From JAYQKL01 sp038142705 (GTDB lineage: Bacteria; Pseudomonadota; Alphaproteobacteria; RS24), in assembly GCA_965217015.1 (NCBI GenBank), contig OZ244224.1:1426001-1490000 (forward strand): DNA of 64,000 bases. The letters are read 5' to 3'. A program made the translations under genes and the position numbers. A model generated the notes under the pieces. It worked only from the letters and a program-made list of their open reading frames with translations. It was not told the DNA's origin and searched no databases. Positions 1 to 7,510 of this stretch are shown piece by piece. Numbering within the stretch: the first letter of the stretch is position 1; each line of letters opens with the position of its first letter.

Positions 1-1
1 A

Positions 2-43
2 AAATTTTGGGTGAGAAATTTTGGGTGAGAAATTTTGGGCGAG
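2..43. repeat. 14-bp tandem repeat, three copies
   Basis: Three head-to-tail copies of AAATTTTGGGTGAG lie at 2-15, 16-29 and 30-43. The third differs by one base (C for T at position 40). The array touches the left edge of the window, so more copies may exist outside it. There is no spacer structure, so this is not a CRISPR array. Confidence 0.9.
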
Positions 44-62
44 ATAAACATCGCTAATGACG

Positions 63-93
63 TCAAGTTTGCCGACAGATCGGCAAAACTTGA
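63..93 (-). terminator. hairpin downstream of tRNA-Leu
   Basis: TCAAGTTT-GCCG (63-74) pairs with CGGC-AAAACTTGA (81-93) around a 6-nt loop, with one bulged base. It directly abuts the tRNA 3' end on the minus strand. No clear U-run follows, so it may be a weak terminator or a processing hairpin. Confidence 0.4.
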
Positions 94-180
94 TGGTGCC
101 CTCGGCCAGACTCGAACTGGCACGCCCGTGAAGGCAACGGATTTTGAATCCGTCGCGTCTACCAATTCCGCCACGAGGGC
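94..180 (-). tRNA. tRNA-Leu (anticodon CAA)
   Basis: Read on the minus strand this is an 87-nt class II tRNA. The acceptor stem GCCCTCG (174-180) pairs with CGAGGGC (98-104). The D-loop holds GGCGGAATTGGTAGACGC. The anticodon stem ACGGA/TCCGT closes a 7-nt loop TTCAAAA with anticodon CAA, which decodes UUG. A long variable arm follows, then the T-arm GTTCGAGTC. Discriminator A and an encoded CCA end the gene at position 94. It is a standalone gene with nothing cotranscribed in view. Confidence 0.95.
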
Positions 181-338
181 CCATATGGATTAGCAGCGTG
201 GGGCAATATATCAGAAAGCACACAAAGGTCTATATCAGATTTGCCCGAAACCGAATTTTTATCCAAGAACTCTGGTCTTGGCGGCAAACTTCTGACAAAC
301 TCAAACAGGACACTTAATTTTCGGGGGGAAATACAAAA

Positions 339-1433
339 ATGATAACAGAAATATGGACCAGAAAATCCAATTTTGCCGAAACGCAGATACAAGAAATTGA
401 ACCAAAAAAATTAGCAGCGGGCGAAATTCTTGTTCAGATTGATAAGTTTTCCCTCACCGCTAATAATGTCAGCTATGCCATGTCGGGGGACAGTCTGGGC
501 TATTGGCATTTTTTCCCAACACCAAAGGAGCACGCACAGGATTGGGGCAAGGTGACCGTTTGGGGTATGGCCGATATTGTGGAATCCAATTGTCCAGAGC
601 TAACAACAGGCGAGCGAATTTATGGTTTTTTCCCCATGGCCAGCCATGTTGTGTTGCAACCAGGCGCGGTTAAACCGCATGGGTTTACCGATATCACCCC
701 CCATCGCGCGCCCTTGCCAGCGGTTTATAACCAATATAATCGCTGCGCGGGCGAGCCAGAACATTATCGCCAGATAGAAAATGAACGCTGTTTGTATTTC
801 CCGCTCTTCATCACCTCATTTGTCTTGAGTGATTTTTTGCAGGACCAGAGTTTTTTTAATGCGCGCCAAATCATTATCGGGTCCGCATCATCAAAAACCG
901 CCTTTGGTCTCGCCTATTTCTTGAAACAATCAGCAGGGTTTCAAGGTGAAGTGATTGGCATCACATCACCATCAAATATGGCGTTCGCGCAAGAGCTGAA
1001 CATGTATGACACGCTCCATGCTTATGGCGCGCACACACAGCTAAACGGGCAAGAACCCGCTGTTTTTGTGGACATGTCAGGCAATGGCAACCTCACCCAT
1101 GCATTGCATCATCATTATGGTGCGCACATGGTCAGCAGCATTAAAGTCGGTGCCACCCATTGGCAGGATTTCACCACCCATGAGGCCTTGCCCGGCGCGA
1201 CACCCGAATTCTTTTTCGCGCCCACGCAAATCGAAAAGCGCAATAAAGAATGGGGGGCGGGTGTTTTATTTGAAAAAGCCTATGCCGCCAGCATTGAACT
1301 GGCCAGCGCGATTCAAGGGGATATCGCCATTGATTTTATTGCTGGCGCCGACACCGTCGCCGCGCAATGGCGCGCTTTGGTGCAAAATGAAATTGGCCCT
1401 AAGCGCGGTTTGATGGCCTCTTTGAAAGTTTGA
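339..1433 (+). CDS. DUF2855 family protein (MDR-like)
   Basis: 364 aa, matching the DUF2855 family, whose biochemical role is unknown. The fold resembles medium-chain dehydrogenase/reductases. GERIYGFFP (residues 91-99) sits where MDR enzymes have the GDRVYG turn, and GSASSKTAFG (181-190) looks like the start of a nucleotide-binding segment although the classical GxGxxG is absent. No zinc-ligand pattern is evident. The start follows a GGGGGGAA ribosome-binding site. The next gene begins one base after this stop codon, so the two are almost certainly cotranscribed, which hints at a shared redox or detoxification task (inference). Confidence 0.82.
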   Translation: MITEIWTRKSNFAETQIQEIEPKKLAAGEILVQIDKFSLTANNVSYAMSGDSLGYWHFFPTPKEHAQDWGKVTVWGMADIVESNCPELTTGERIYGFFPMASHVVLQPGAVKPHGFTDITPHRAPLPAVYNQYNRCAGEPEHYRQIENERCLYFPLFITSFVLSDFLQDQSFFNARQIIIGSASSKTAFGLAYFLKQSAGFQGEVIGITSPSNMAFAQELNMYDTLHAYGAHTQLNGQEPAVFVDMSGNGNLTHALHHHYGAHMVSSIKVGATHWQDFTTHEALPGATPEFFFAPTQIEKRNKEWGAGVLFEKAYAASIELASAIQGDIAIDFIAGADTVAAQWRALVQNEIGPKRGLMASLKV

Positions 1434-1434
1434 T

Positions 1435-2634
1435 ATGCGAATTCTTCTCCAGACTATTCAGCCACCAATCATGGCTTATTTGCTGTCGCCATCGCATTTG
1501 GAAAAAAAGCGACGGCGTTTTGAAAAACAACGCAAAAAACAAAACGCCCCTCATGAAGTGTTATTTTTTCATGACCCCAGCGACCCTCATTCGCATTTGC
1601 TCGCCAGCGTCATGCCTGAATTTCAGGCGCGATATCAGGTGCAGATTACCCAGCATATTGTCAGCCCGCCCACACTGGGCGCCGCGCCCGAACCCGAATT
1701 GCGAAAACTCTATCATGCTAAAGACAGTTTTTCTTTAGCCGCCAAAGCAGGCATTGCTTTTGACCCGTCTGCGTGTGATTTAACACCTGCAACCATCAAC
1801 ACAAAACAAGCCGATGCGCAGCTTGCTGAACTTGGTCACTATCAAGGCGCGATGCTCTATTATGGCGGCGAGTGGTATTGGGGGCTTGATCGCTTGCATT
1901 ATTTAGAAGCGCGGCTGAAAGCTCTGGGCTTGGCACAGCAAAATAACACTGCGCATTCTGTTGAAGATTATATTGAAGACTATAGTGAAGACTATATTTT
2001 TGCCCCGCCAGAAATCCTGTCAGAAAAGCCAACAGCTCAAGTCCCCAAAGGCACAAAAATTGACTTTTATTTGTCATTTCGAAGCCCCTATACCGCCATC
2101 GCCGCGCCGCGCATTAAGGCGCTGGCAGATGCTTATGGCGCCGACTTAAATTTGCGGTTTGTTTTGCCAATGGTGATGCGCGGGCTGCCCGTGCCGCCGT
2201 CAAAAAAATGGTATATTCTGCCCGATGTTGCACGCGAAGCCCATCGGCAGGGGCAAGCATTTGGCCGCATTGTTGACCCGGTTGGTCGGCCTGTAGAACA
2301 GGGCTATGCGCTTTTGGTTTTTGCGCGCGCGCAGGGGCGGGGTTATGAATTTGTCGATGCTTTTTTGAAATGCGTTTGGTCGCAAGGGGTCAATGCTGGC
2401 ACCAGAAAAGGGCAAAGAAAAATCGTTGAAACAGCGGGTCTGGATTGGCATGAAGCTTTGCCTTTTCTCAACAGAGAAGAATGGCGCGCTGAAGCTGAGG
2501 CCAATCGACAAGAAATGATGTCGCTAGGCAGTTGGGGCGTGCCGAGTTTCAAAATTGGCGACACGATTTGTTGGGGACAAGACCGTTTATGGCTGGTTGA
2601 AGATGCGTTGAAGAAAATCACCAAAAAATCATAA
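1435..2634 (+). CDS. two-domain DsbA/kappa-GST-like (2-hydroxychromene-2-carboxylate isomerase-like) protein
   Basis: 399 aa with two thioredoxin-like halves. Residues about 41-165 begin EVLFFHDPSDPHSH and end GGEWYWGLDRL. Residues 208-399 begin IDFYLSFRSPYT, and the SPYT active-site turn carries Ser instead of the CxxC of oxidoreductases, as in kappa-class GST and HCCA isomerase. The cis-proline loop SWGVPSF and the closing GQDRLWLVEDAL are both present. Family members usually have one domain of about 200 aa, so this protein is doubled. The linker (178-189) carries an EDYIEDYSEDYI repeat. Glutathione-dependent isomerase or reductase activity is likely, but the substrate is unknown. Confidence 0.78.
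   Translation: MRILLQTIQPPIMAYLLSPSHLEKKRRRFEKQRKKQNAPHEVLFFHDPSDPHSHLLASVMPEFQARYQVQITQHIVSPPTLGAAPEPELRKLYHAKDSFSLAAKAGIAFDPSACDLTPATINTKQADAQLAELGHYQGAMLYYGGEWYWGLDRLHYLEARLKALGLAQQNNTAHSVEDYIEDYSEDYIFAPPEILSEKPTAQVPKGTKIDFYLSFRSPYTAIAAPRIKALADAYGADLNLRFVLPMVMRGLPVPPSKKWYILPDVAREAHRQGQAFGRIVDPVGRPVEQGYALLVFARAQGRGYEFVDAFLKCVWSQGVNAGTRKGQRKIVETAGLDWHEALPFLNREEWRAEAEANRQEMMSLGSWGVPSFKIGDTICWGQDRLWLVEDALKKITKKS
1963..1998 (+). repeat. in-frame 12-bp x3 repeat in the linker of the DsbA-like protein
   Basis: GAAGATTATATT, GAAGACTATAGT and GAAGACTATATT follow each other at 1963-1974, 1975-1986 and 1987-1998. They encode EDYI-EDYS-EDYI. The unit is a multiple of three, so copy-number change would keep the frame. 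Confidence 0.9.
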
Positions 2635-2695
2635 AACCTGCCCCCTTTATGATTTTCATCTGGCTTTTTAAGATATGGTTGCGTAATCTGCCGTC

Positions 2696-3703
2696 ATGAT
2701 GAAACGCCTTAAAAATTGGGTTATTTCGCTCTCGCGGCACAAATATGCCGAAGCCGCCTTGGCGCTTGTCTCTTTCACTGAAAGCTCATTTTTTCTGGTG
2801 CCGCCTGATGTCATGTTGGCGCCTATGGTATTGGCCAATCGCGCCAAAGCCATGCGGCTGGCCTTTATCTGCACGCTCGCATCAGTTTTAGGGGCTTTGT
2901 TTGGATATTTTATCGGCATGGTTTTGTTTGACCTGATTGGCCAACCCATTTTGGAAGCTTATCAAGCCCAATCCGCGTTTGATAAATTTCTGCATTATTA
3001 TCAGCTTTGGGGTTTTTGGGTGGTGCTGATAAGCGCGGTCTCTTTTATTCCTTTCAAAATTGCCACGCTGGCCAGTGGCGTGGTGGCGATGAATCCGATT
3101 GTTTTTATCATTGCCTGTGTGCTGGGCCGCGGCCTTAGGTTTTTTGGCGTGGCATTTGTCTTGAGCCAAAATCCCCGTGATTGGTTGCTGACCCCCGCCC
3201 GCCATTTAAGCCTGTTATGGCTTGGCATGTTAGCGGTGATTTTAGCGGCACTTGGCATGCAATATATTGCCGGCTATCAGCCCTGCGAGATGTGCCTTTA
3301 TCAACGCTGGCCCTATTATGCCGGCTTGGTCTTTGCCCCTTTGCTGGCGGTTTTAATCTATCAGCAAAAAAACGGGCTTTATCAACATGGCTTAAAACTC
3401 GTCAGTCTGATATTTTTCAGCGGTGCCATTTATGCGGCTTACCATGCTGGTGTGGAATGGCAATGGTGGGCAGGGCCAGATAGCTGTGGTGGCACTGGGG
3501 GTGCATTGAACACAATTGACGATTTAATGCGCAGTCTTGAAACAACAAAAATTGTCCCCTGCGACGAAGCGGCATGGCGCCTTTTTGGGATTTCTATGGC
3601 AGGATATAACGCATTAGCTAGTTTTGGATTATCAGTCTTTGCCTTATTTCCCATATATGGGGCGCGGGTATTAGACAAATGGAAACCACAGGAAACGCGA
3701 TGA
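2696..3703 (+). CDS. fused VTT/DedA (YqaA-like) - DsbB membrane protein
   Basis: 335 aa, a continuous frame with two recognisable parts. Residues 1-158 match the YqaA/DedA (SNARE-associated, VTT) family: FTESSFFLVPPDVMLAP near 27-43, and the RGLRFF motif at 145-150. Residues 170-330 match DsbB, the quinone-linked enzyme that re-oxidises DsbA in the inner membrane. The first cysteine pair is C197-E-M-C200 followed by the quinone-site WPYY, and the second pair is C264 and C289. All four catalytic cysteines are kept. The helix at 170-190 appears to serve both as the last YqaA helix and as DsbB helix 1. The stop overlaps the coq7 start as ATGA. Confidence 0.85.
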   Translation: MMKRLKNWVISLSRHKYAEAALALVSFTESSFFLVPPDVMLAPMVLANRAKAMRLAFICTLASVLGALFGYFIGMVLFDLIGQPILEAYQAQSAFDKFLHYYQLWGFWVVLISAVSFIPFKIATLASGVVAMNPIVFIIACVLGRGLRFFGVAFVLSQNPRDWLLTPARHLSLLWLGMLAVILAALGMQYIAGYQPCEMCLYQRWPYYAGLVFAPLLAVLIYQQKNGLYQHGLKLVSLIFFSGAIYAAYHAGVEWQWWAGPDSCGGTGGALNTIDDLMRSLETTKIVPCDEAAWRLFGISMAGYNALASFGLSVFALFPIYGARVLDKWKPQETR

Positions 3704-4227
3704 CGAAACGCTTAGAACAAATGTTGCGTGTTGACCATGCTGGCGAGCATGGCGCGGTGAAAATTTATGAAGGCCAGGCCGCTGTTTTTAAGAACAGTAA
3801 AAAAACCGCCCAAGCCGCCGCTTTGGTGCGCGAAATGGCCGAACAGGAACAAGAGCATATGGACCATTTTGATGCGGTTCTCATCGAACGCAAAATTCGC
3901 CCCACCCTATTTGCACCCATTTGGGATATGGCGGGTTTTGCCTTAGGGGCAGGAACGGCGCTGATGGGCGAAAAAGCCGCAATGGCCTGCACCGCCGCCG
4001 TTGAGGAAGTCATTGATGCACATTATGGCGCGCAAATTGACGAGCTTAAGGAAAAAAATATCGAGCCAGAACTGGTCGAGACTTTGGAAAAATTTCGCGC
4101 TGATGAAGCTGAACATCGCCACACAGCACTTGAAAATGGCGCCGAAGAAGCACCTTTTTATCGCCTGATGCGACGGGTAATAAAAACCGGCTGCGAAACA
4201 GCCATTAAAGTTTCTGAAAGACTTTAA
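3700..4227 (+). CDS. coq7: COQ7 family demethoxyubiquinone hydroxylase
   Basis: 175 aa from the ATG at 3700, which overlaps the upstream TGA (ATGA) and follows AGGAAA. An ATG at 3679 lies further inside the upstream gene and is less likely. The enzyme hydroxylates demethoxyubiquinone in the next-to-last step of ubiquinone synthesis at the inner membrane. Di-iron ligand motifs are visible in both halves: GEHGAVKIYEGQ and EQEHMDHF, then EEVIDAHY and DEAEHRHTA. This length is normal for bacterial COQ7. Coupling to DsbB is sensible because DsbB passes its electrons to ubiquinone. Confidence 0.95.
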   Translation: MTKRLEQMLRVDHAGEHGAVKIYEGQAAVFKNSKKTAQAAALVREMAEQEQEHMDHFDAVLIERKIRPTLFAPIWDMAGFALGAGTALMGEKAAMACTAAVEEVIDAHYGAQIDELKEKNIEPELVETLEKFRADEAEHRHTALENGAEEAPFYRLMRRVIKTGCETAIKVSERL

Positions 4228-4841
4228 GCTTTCAACTCGCTATCCCAATAGAGATAATCTTGCCAGCTTTCATGCAGAAAATTTGGCGGGAAGCGGCGGC
4301 CAATTTCATGCAATTGATAAACATCAGGCTGGCGTGGTTTTTGACGCGGGTACATGTCTGCATCTTTGCACAAACGCCCACCTTTTTTTAAGTTACACGG
4401 CGCGCAGGCCGCCACGACATTTTCCCAGCTGGTAATCCCGCCCGCACGGCGCGGCAGCACATGGTCAAATGTCAAATCCTCGCCTGAACCACAATATTGG
4501 CAAGCAAAGCCATCACGCAAAAAAACATTAAAGCGCGTAAACGCAGGGTATTTGGGCGGCTTCACATAAGTTTTAAGAGAAACAACACTGGGAAGAAAAA
4601 TTTCAGTTGTTGGTGAGTGGACTTTGGTTTCATATTCAGAAACCACATTCACACGCTCCATGAACACCGCTTTCAAAGTATCCTGCCAGCCCCAAAGCGA
4701 CAAAGGATAATAACTTAAAGGGCGATAATCAGCGTTCAAAACCAGCGCCGGACAGGTTTCAGGGTTTTTAAATCGACCAAAATCTGATGCAAAAAACTCA
4801 GCCGTGCGCTGGACCATTTGATGCGATGTTCGAGACGACAT
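4224..4841 (-). CDS. HNH endonuclease domain protein
   Basis: 205 aa. The HNH core lies in the second half: CQYCG, then LTFDHVLPRRAGG with the catalytic His, then NVVAACAPCNLKKGGR, giving two CxxC zinc knuckles around the ββα-metal finger. The N-terminal half (ALVLNADYRPLSYYPLSLWGW) is typical of the stand-alone chromosomal HNH proteins common in alphaproteobacteria. It is not in a prophage, intron or restriction locus, and its target is unknown. An AGGAGGTTC ribosome-binding site precedes the ATG. The stop overlaps the coq7 stop by four bases (TTAA). Confidence 0.88.
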   Translation of the reverse strand: MSSRTSHQMVQRTAEFFASDFGRFKNPETCPALVLNADYRPLSYYPLSLWGWQDTLKAVFMERVNVVSEYETKVHSPTTEIFLPSVVSLKTYVKPPKYPAFTRFNVFLRDGFACQYCGSGEDLTFDHVLPRRAGGITSWENVVAACAPCNLKKGGRLCKDADMYPRQKPRQPDVYQLHEIGRRFPPNFLHESWQDYLYWDSELKA

Positions 4842-5048
4842 AGAACCTCCTTTTTTCTCCTTTTAGCCTCCATCAATACGCGGCATGAGAGACTTTTTTG
4901 GATTGATTATGACACTCTTACCCCTCAAACTTTACAATTTTGTGTGCAAAAAAACCAGAGGAATTCTTATATTTTGTGTTTTAGAGGTGCATTTATGCCA
5001 TATATAGTATGTTTATCCCATTCTCTAAGCTGTTAAGCTGAGGTCGCC

Positions 5049-5936
5049 ATGTCTAACCCCAAGCCCATCACACGTTTTGCGCCAAGCCCAAATGGGCGCT
5101 TGCATATGGGGCATGCTTATTCGGCACTCCTGAACCAAAAGCTTGCGGGAGATGGCACTTTTTTATTGCGCATTGAGGATATTGACTTGGGCCGGCGGCA
5201 GGAAAAATTTATTGACGCGATTTATGAAGATTTACACTGGCTTGGGTTGTCTTGGCCCGCGCCGGTGATGATGCAATCCACCCGGTTTGATGTGTATCGC
5301 GCCGCGCTGGATAAGTTGCGCGCGCTTGATGTGGTTTATCCTTGTTGGGCCACGCGCCGCGAAATTAAAGATTATATTCGCGATAATGGCCGGCTGGCGG
5401 ATTGGCCGATTGACCCTGACGGGGCCTATCTTTACCCGGGCCTTTATCGCGATATCACGACCAGCAAGCGTAACGCCCTTATGTGGGAAGACACACATTA
5501 TGCCTGGCGGCTGAATATGGAAAAGGCGCATGCCCTAGCCCAGAAAAAAAATGGTGGGGCGATATTTTTTGAAGAAACCAGCACCCAAAGTCAGATTGCT
5601 GTAACCCCTGAAATTTTTGGCGATGTGGTGATTGCTCGAAAAGACATACCAAGCTCATATCATCTAAGCGTGGTGGTAGATGATGCCGAGCAAGGGGTGA
5701 CACTGGTTATTCGCGGTATGGATTTACAACCCGCCACTCATATTCACCGTATTTTGCAAATATTGCTCGATTTGCCCTGTCCTCGCTATCACCATCACGC
5801 GCTTATTCGACATGAAACGGGTGAGCGCCTATCCAAGCGCGCGGGCGATGAAGGCTTTGCCAGCTGGCGCGAGGCTGGTAAATCAGCGAAAGAACTGATT
5901 GCGCAGCTGCCCGCCCCCATCGGGACAAGCACCTAA
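5049..5936 (+). CDS. gluQ: glutamyl-Q tRNA(Asp) synthetase
   Basis: 295 aa. GluQ attaches glutamate to the queuosine base at the wobble position of tRNA-Asp. It is a shortened GluRS catalytic core without the anticodon-binding domain. The HIGH-like motif is HMGHA (residues 19-23) after RFAPSPNG, and the KMSKS-like motif is RLSKR near the C-terminus. The usual CxC...Y...C zinc site appears reduced: PCWATRREI keeps one Cys, and the later Cys position reads YPGLYRD. A free-standing gene with about 200 bases of AT-rich upstream DNA. Confidence 0.93.
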   Translation: MSNPKPITRFAPSPNGRLHMGHAYSALLNQKLAGDGTFLLRIEDIDLGRRQEKFIDAIYEDLHWLGLSWPAPVMMQSTRFDVYRAALDKLRALDVVYPCWATRREIKDYIRDNGRLADWPIDPDGAYLYPGLYRDITTSKRNALMWEDTHYAWRLNMEKAHALAQKKNGGAIFFEETSTQSQIAVTPEIFGDVVIARKDIPSSYHLSVVVDDAEQGVTLVIRGMDLQPATHIHRILQILLDLPCPRYHHHALIRHETGERLSKRAGDEGFASWREAGKSAKELIAQLPAPIGTST

Positions 5937-6005
5937 AGCCAAAAATCATTAAATTTTATCTAAAAAACTTTGTTCAAAAGTAAAAAAGGCTCTAATTATA
6001 GCCTC

Positions 6006-6194
6006 ATGTTTATCTTTGACTATCTCATACCCATTGGCATCGCCGCCGTCACGCTGGTTTTACTGGCGGGGCTGATGAATATGCTGCGCGGTGGCAGTGC
6101 CAGCACCTCGCAAAAACTCATGCGCTGGCGGGTTGGCTTACAATTTGTCACGGTGCTGATTATTATGACAGCCTTGTATTTTTCGGCGAATTGA
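6006..6194 (+). CDS. HIG1-domain twin-transmembrane small protein
   Basis: 62 aa from the ATG at 6006. A TTG at 5970 in the same frame is possible but less natural. Two membrane helices flank a conserved loop: IGIAAVTLVLLAGLMNML, then SQKLMRWRVGLQ, then VTVLIIMTALYF. The QKLMRWRVGLQ loop is the hallmark of HIG1-type proteins, which associate with respiratory supercomplexes in mitochondria and are common in alphaproteobacteria. No Shine-Dalgarno sequence is visible before the ATG, and a possible promoter places the transcript start at or next to it. Confidence 0.85.
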   Translation: MFIFDYLIPIGIAAVTLVLLAGLMNMLRGGSASTSQKLMRWRVGLQFVTVLIIMTALYFSAN

Positions 6195-6225
6195 GCGAAA
6201 ATTTTGAAAAGTGTGGAGGCATGGT

Positions 6226-6780
6226 ATGAAAATTCAATTAACCAATATCCAAGCTTATGGCGTTTTATGGATTGGCGCATTCATAGCTGTGCTGGTTTTT
6301 GTGCTGCCAGCCAATGCACAACCCACTATTGATGAATGGCGGGTTGGGCTGATGGCGCATGATGCCGAGGAAAATGATGAAGAAGGTGTTGATATTAACG
6401 CCGAAGCGCTCATCAAGCTTGATATTGAAAGCGATAGCCTGCTGATACCGCGCCCTTTAATCGGGGTAAGCATCAACACTGAAGGTGACACAAGCCAAAT
6501 TTATGGTGGCGCGGCTTGGAATATTGATGTCGGCGATGATTTTTTCAGTGAAATTATGCTCGGTGTGGTCGCTCATAATGGCGAAACCAGCAATACACCT
6601 CGCGCAGATGACCGCGAGCTTGGCTGCACGGTCATGTTCCGTGAAGCCTTTTCATTTGGCTATCGCATGGACGAGTCACGCAGCATTATGGCCACGATAA
6701 GCCATATTTCGAATGCTGGTTTATGTGATGAAAATAGCGGTCTCACAAATGCGGGCTTGCGCTACAGCATACGATATTAA
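6226..6780 (+). CDS. PagL-like lipid A 3-O-deacylase (acyloxyacyl hydrolase)
   Basis: 184 aa from the ATG at 6226, six bases after GGAGG (6215-6219). A signal peptide with a hydrophobic stretch ends near PANAQ. The rest alternates polar and nonpolar residues as in an eight-strand outer-membrane β-barrel and ends in YSIRY, a terminal aromatic β-signal. The catalytic PagL signature HISNAG is present in ATISHISNAGL, and the following acidic segment DENSG may hold the third catalytic residue. PagL removes the 3-linked acyl chain of lipid A. It may be cotranscribed with the adenosyltransferase two bases downstream, although no functional link is obvious. Confidence 0.8.
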   Translation: MKIQLTNIQAYGVLWIGAFIAVLVFVLPANAQPTIDEWRVGLMAHDAEENDEEGVDINAEALIKLDIESDSLLIPRPLIGVSINTEGDTSQIYGGAAWNIDVGDDFFSEIMLGVVAHNGETSNTPRADDRELGCTVMFREAFSFGYRMDESRSIMATISHISNAGLCDENSGLTNAGLRYSIRY

Positions 6781-6782
6781 AC

Positions 6783-7379
6783 ATGGTCAAATTGACAAAA
6801 ATTTATACCCGAACTGGTGATGACGGCACCACTGGTTTGGCAGATGGCTCGCGCCGCGTCAAAAGTGATGCGCGCATTATGGCCTATGGCGCTGTTGACG
6901 AAGCCAATGCGGTTTTAGGGATTGCCCGCTTGCACAGCCAAGAAGCAGCGGTCAAAATTTTGGACGATATGTTGGCACGCCTACAAAATGATTTGTTTGA
7001 TTTGGGTTCTGATCTCGCCACACCAGAGCCCAAAGCGGGTGAAGAACTGCCCTATACCCCCTTGCGCATTCAGGCCGAGCAAGTCGCACGCTTGGAAACT
7101 GAAATTGACCAGCTGAATCAGGATTTAGAGCCGTTAAACTCTTTCACCTTACCAGGCGGTACGCCGCTTGCGGCCCATTTGCATTTAGCCCGAACCACCA
7201 TGCGGCGGGCAGAACGGCATATGGTCGAAGCGCAGGAAACCGCGCCTGAAGATATAATAAACCCGCTCGCGTTTAAATTTGCTAATCGTGCATCTGACCT
7301 TTTATTTGTGATGTCGCGCTGGGCAAATTTACAGGCAGATGGCGATGTTTTGTGGATACCGAAGCAAAATCAGGCATAA
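6783..7379 (+). CDS. PduO-type ATP:cob(I)alamin adenosyltransferase
   Basis: 198 aa. It transfers the adenosyl group of ATP to cob(I)alamin, giving coenzyme B12. The ATP-binding N-terminus TRTGDDGTTGLADGSRRVKSD is the PduO-type signature, and the C-terminal helix bundle carries RTTMRRAERHMVE and the closing FANRASDLLFVMSRW. Length is standard. In many alphaproteobacteria this gene sits directly before etfBA, as here, although a separate promoter precedes etfB. Confidence 0.93.
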   Translation: MVKLTKIYTRTGDDGTTGLADGSRRVKSDARIMAYGAVDEANAVLGIARLHSQEAAVKILDDMLARLQNDLFDLGSDLATPEPKAGEELPYTPLRIQAEQVARLETEIDQLNQDLEPLNSFTLPGGTPLAAHLHLARTTMRRAERHMVEAQETAPEDIINPLAFKFANRASDLLFVMSRWANLQADGDVLWIPKQNQA

Positions 7380-7428
7380 AACCGTAAAAATGTGACCAAA
7401 TGACCCGCATTTTGCCACAGACAACATA

Positions 7429-7457
7429 TTGACCTCAGCGCGAGACAATGCTTTATT
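7429..7457 (+). promoter_or_regulatory. probable sigma-70 promoter of etfBA
   Basis: TTGACC (7429-7434), a 17-bp spacer, and TTTATT (7452-7457), in the 131-bp gap before etfB. This is a good match to the sigma-70 consensus and gives a leader of about 47 nt. Confidence 0.55.
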
Positions 7458-7510
7458 TGCGCCACTTATCGGGATACTGAATCGCGATACTTTTTTTGGG
7501 GAATTTAAAA

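Noticed and set aside
2696..3703. sequencing frameshift that artificially joins two genes
   Set aside because: The frame is continuous with no internal stop, the two motifs are each intact, and the junction falls in a plausible shared helix. Reads would still be needed to exclude an indel.
4224..4841. HNH protein as a mobile intron or phage element
   Set aside because: It interrupts no gene and has no flanking repeats, integrase or phage genes. It is the common stand-alone chromosomal HNH type.
4842..5048. small gene between the HNH gene and gluQ
   Set aside because: An open frame exists, but it overlaps the HNH start and has no ribosome-binding site or protein-like pattern.
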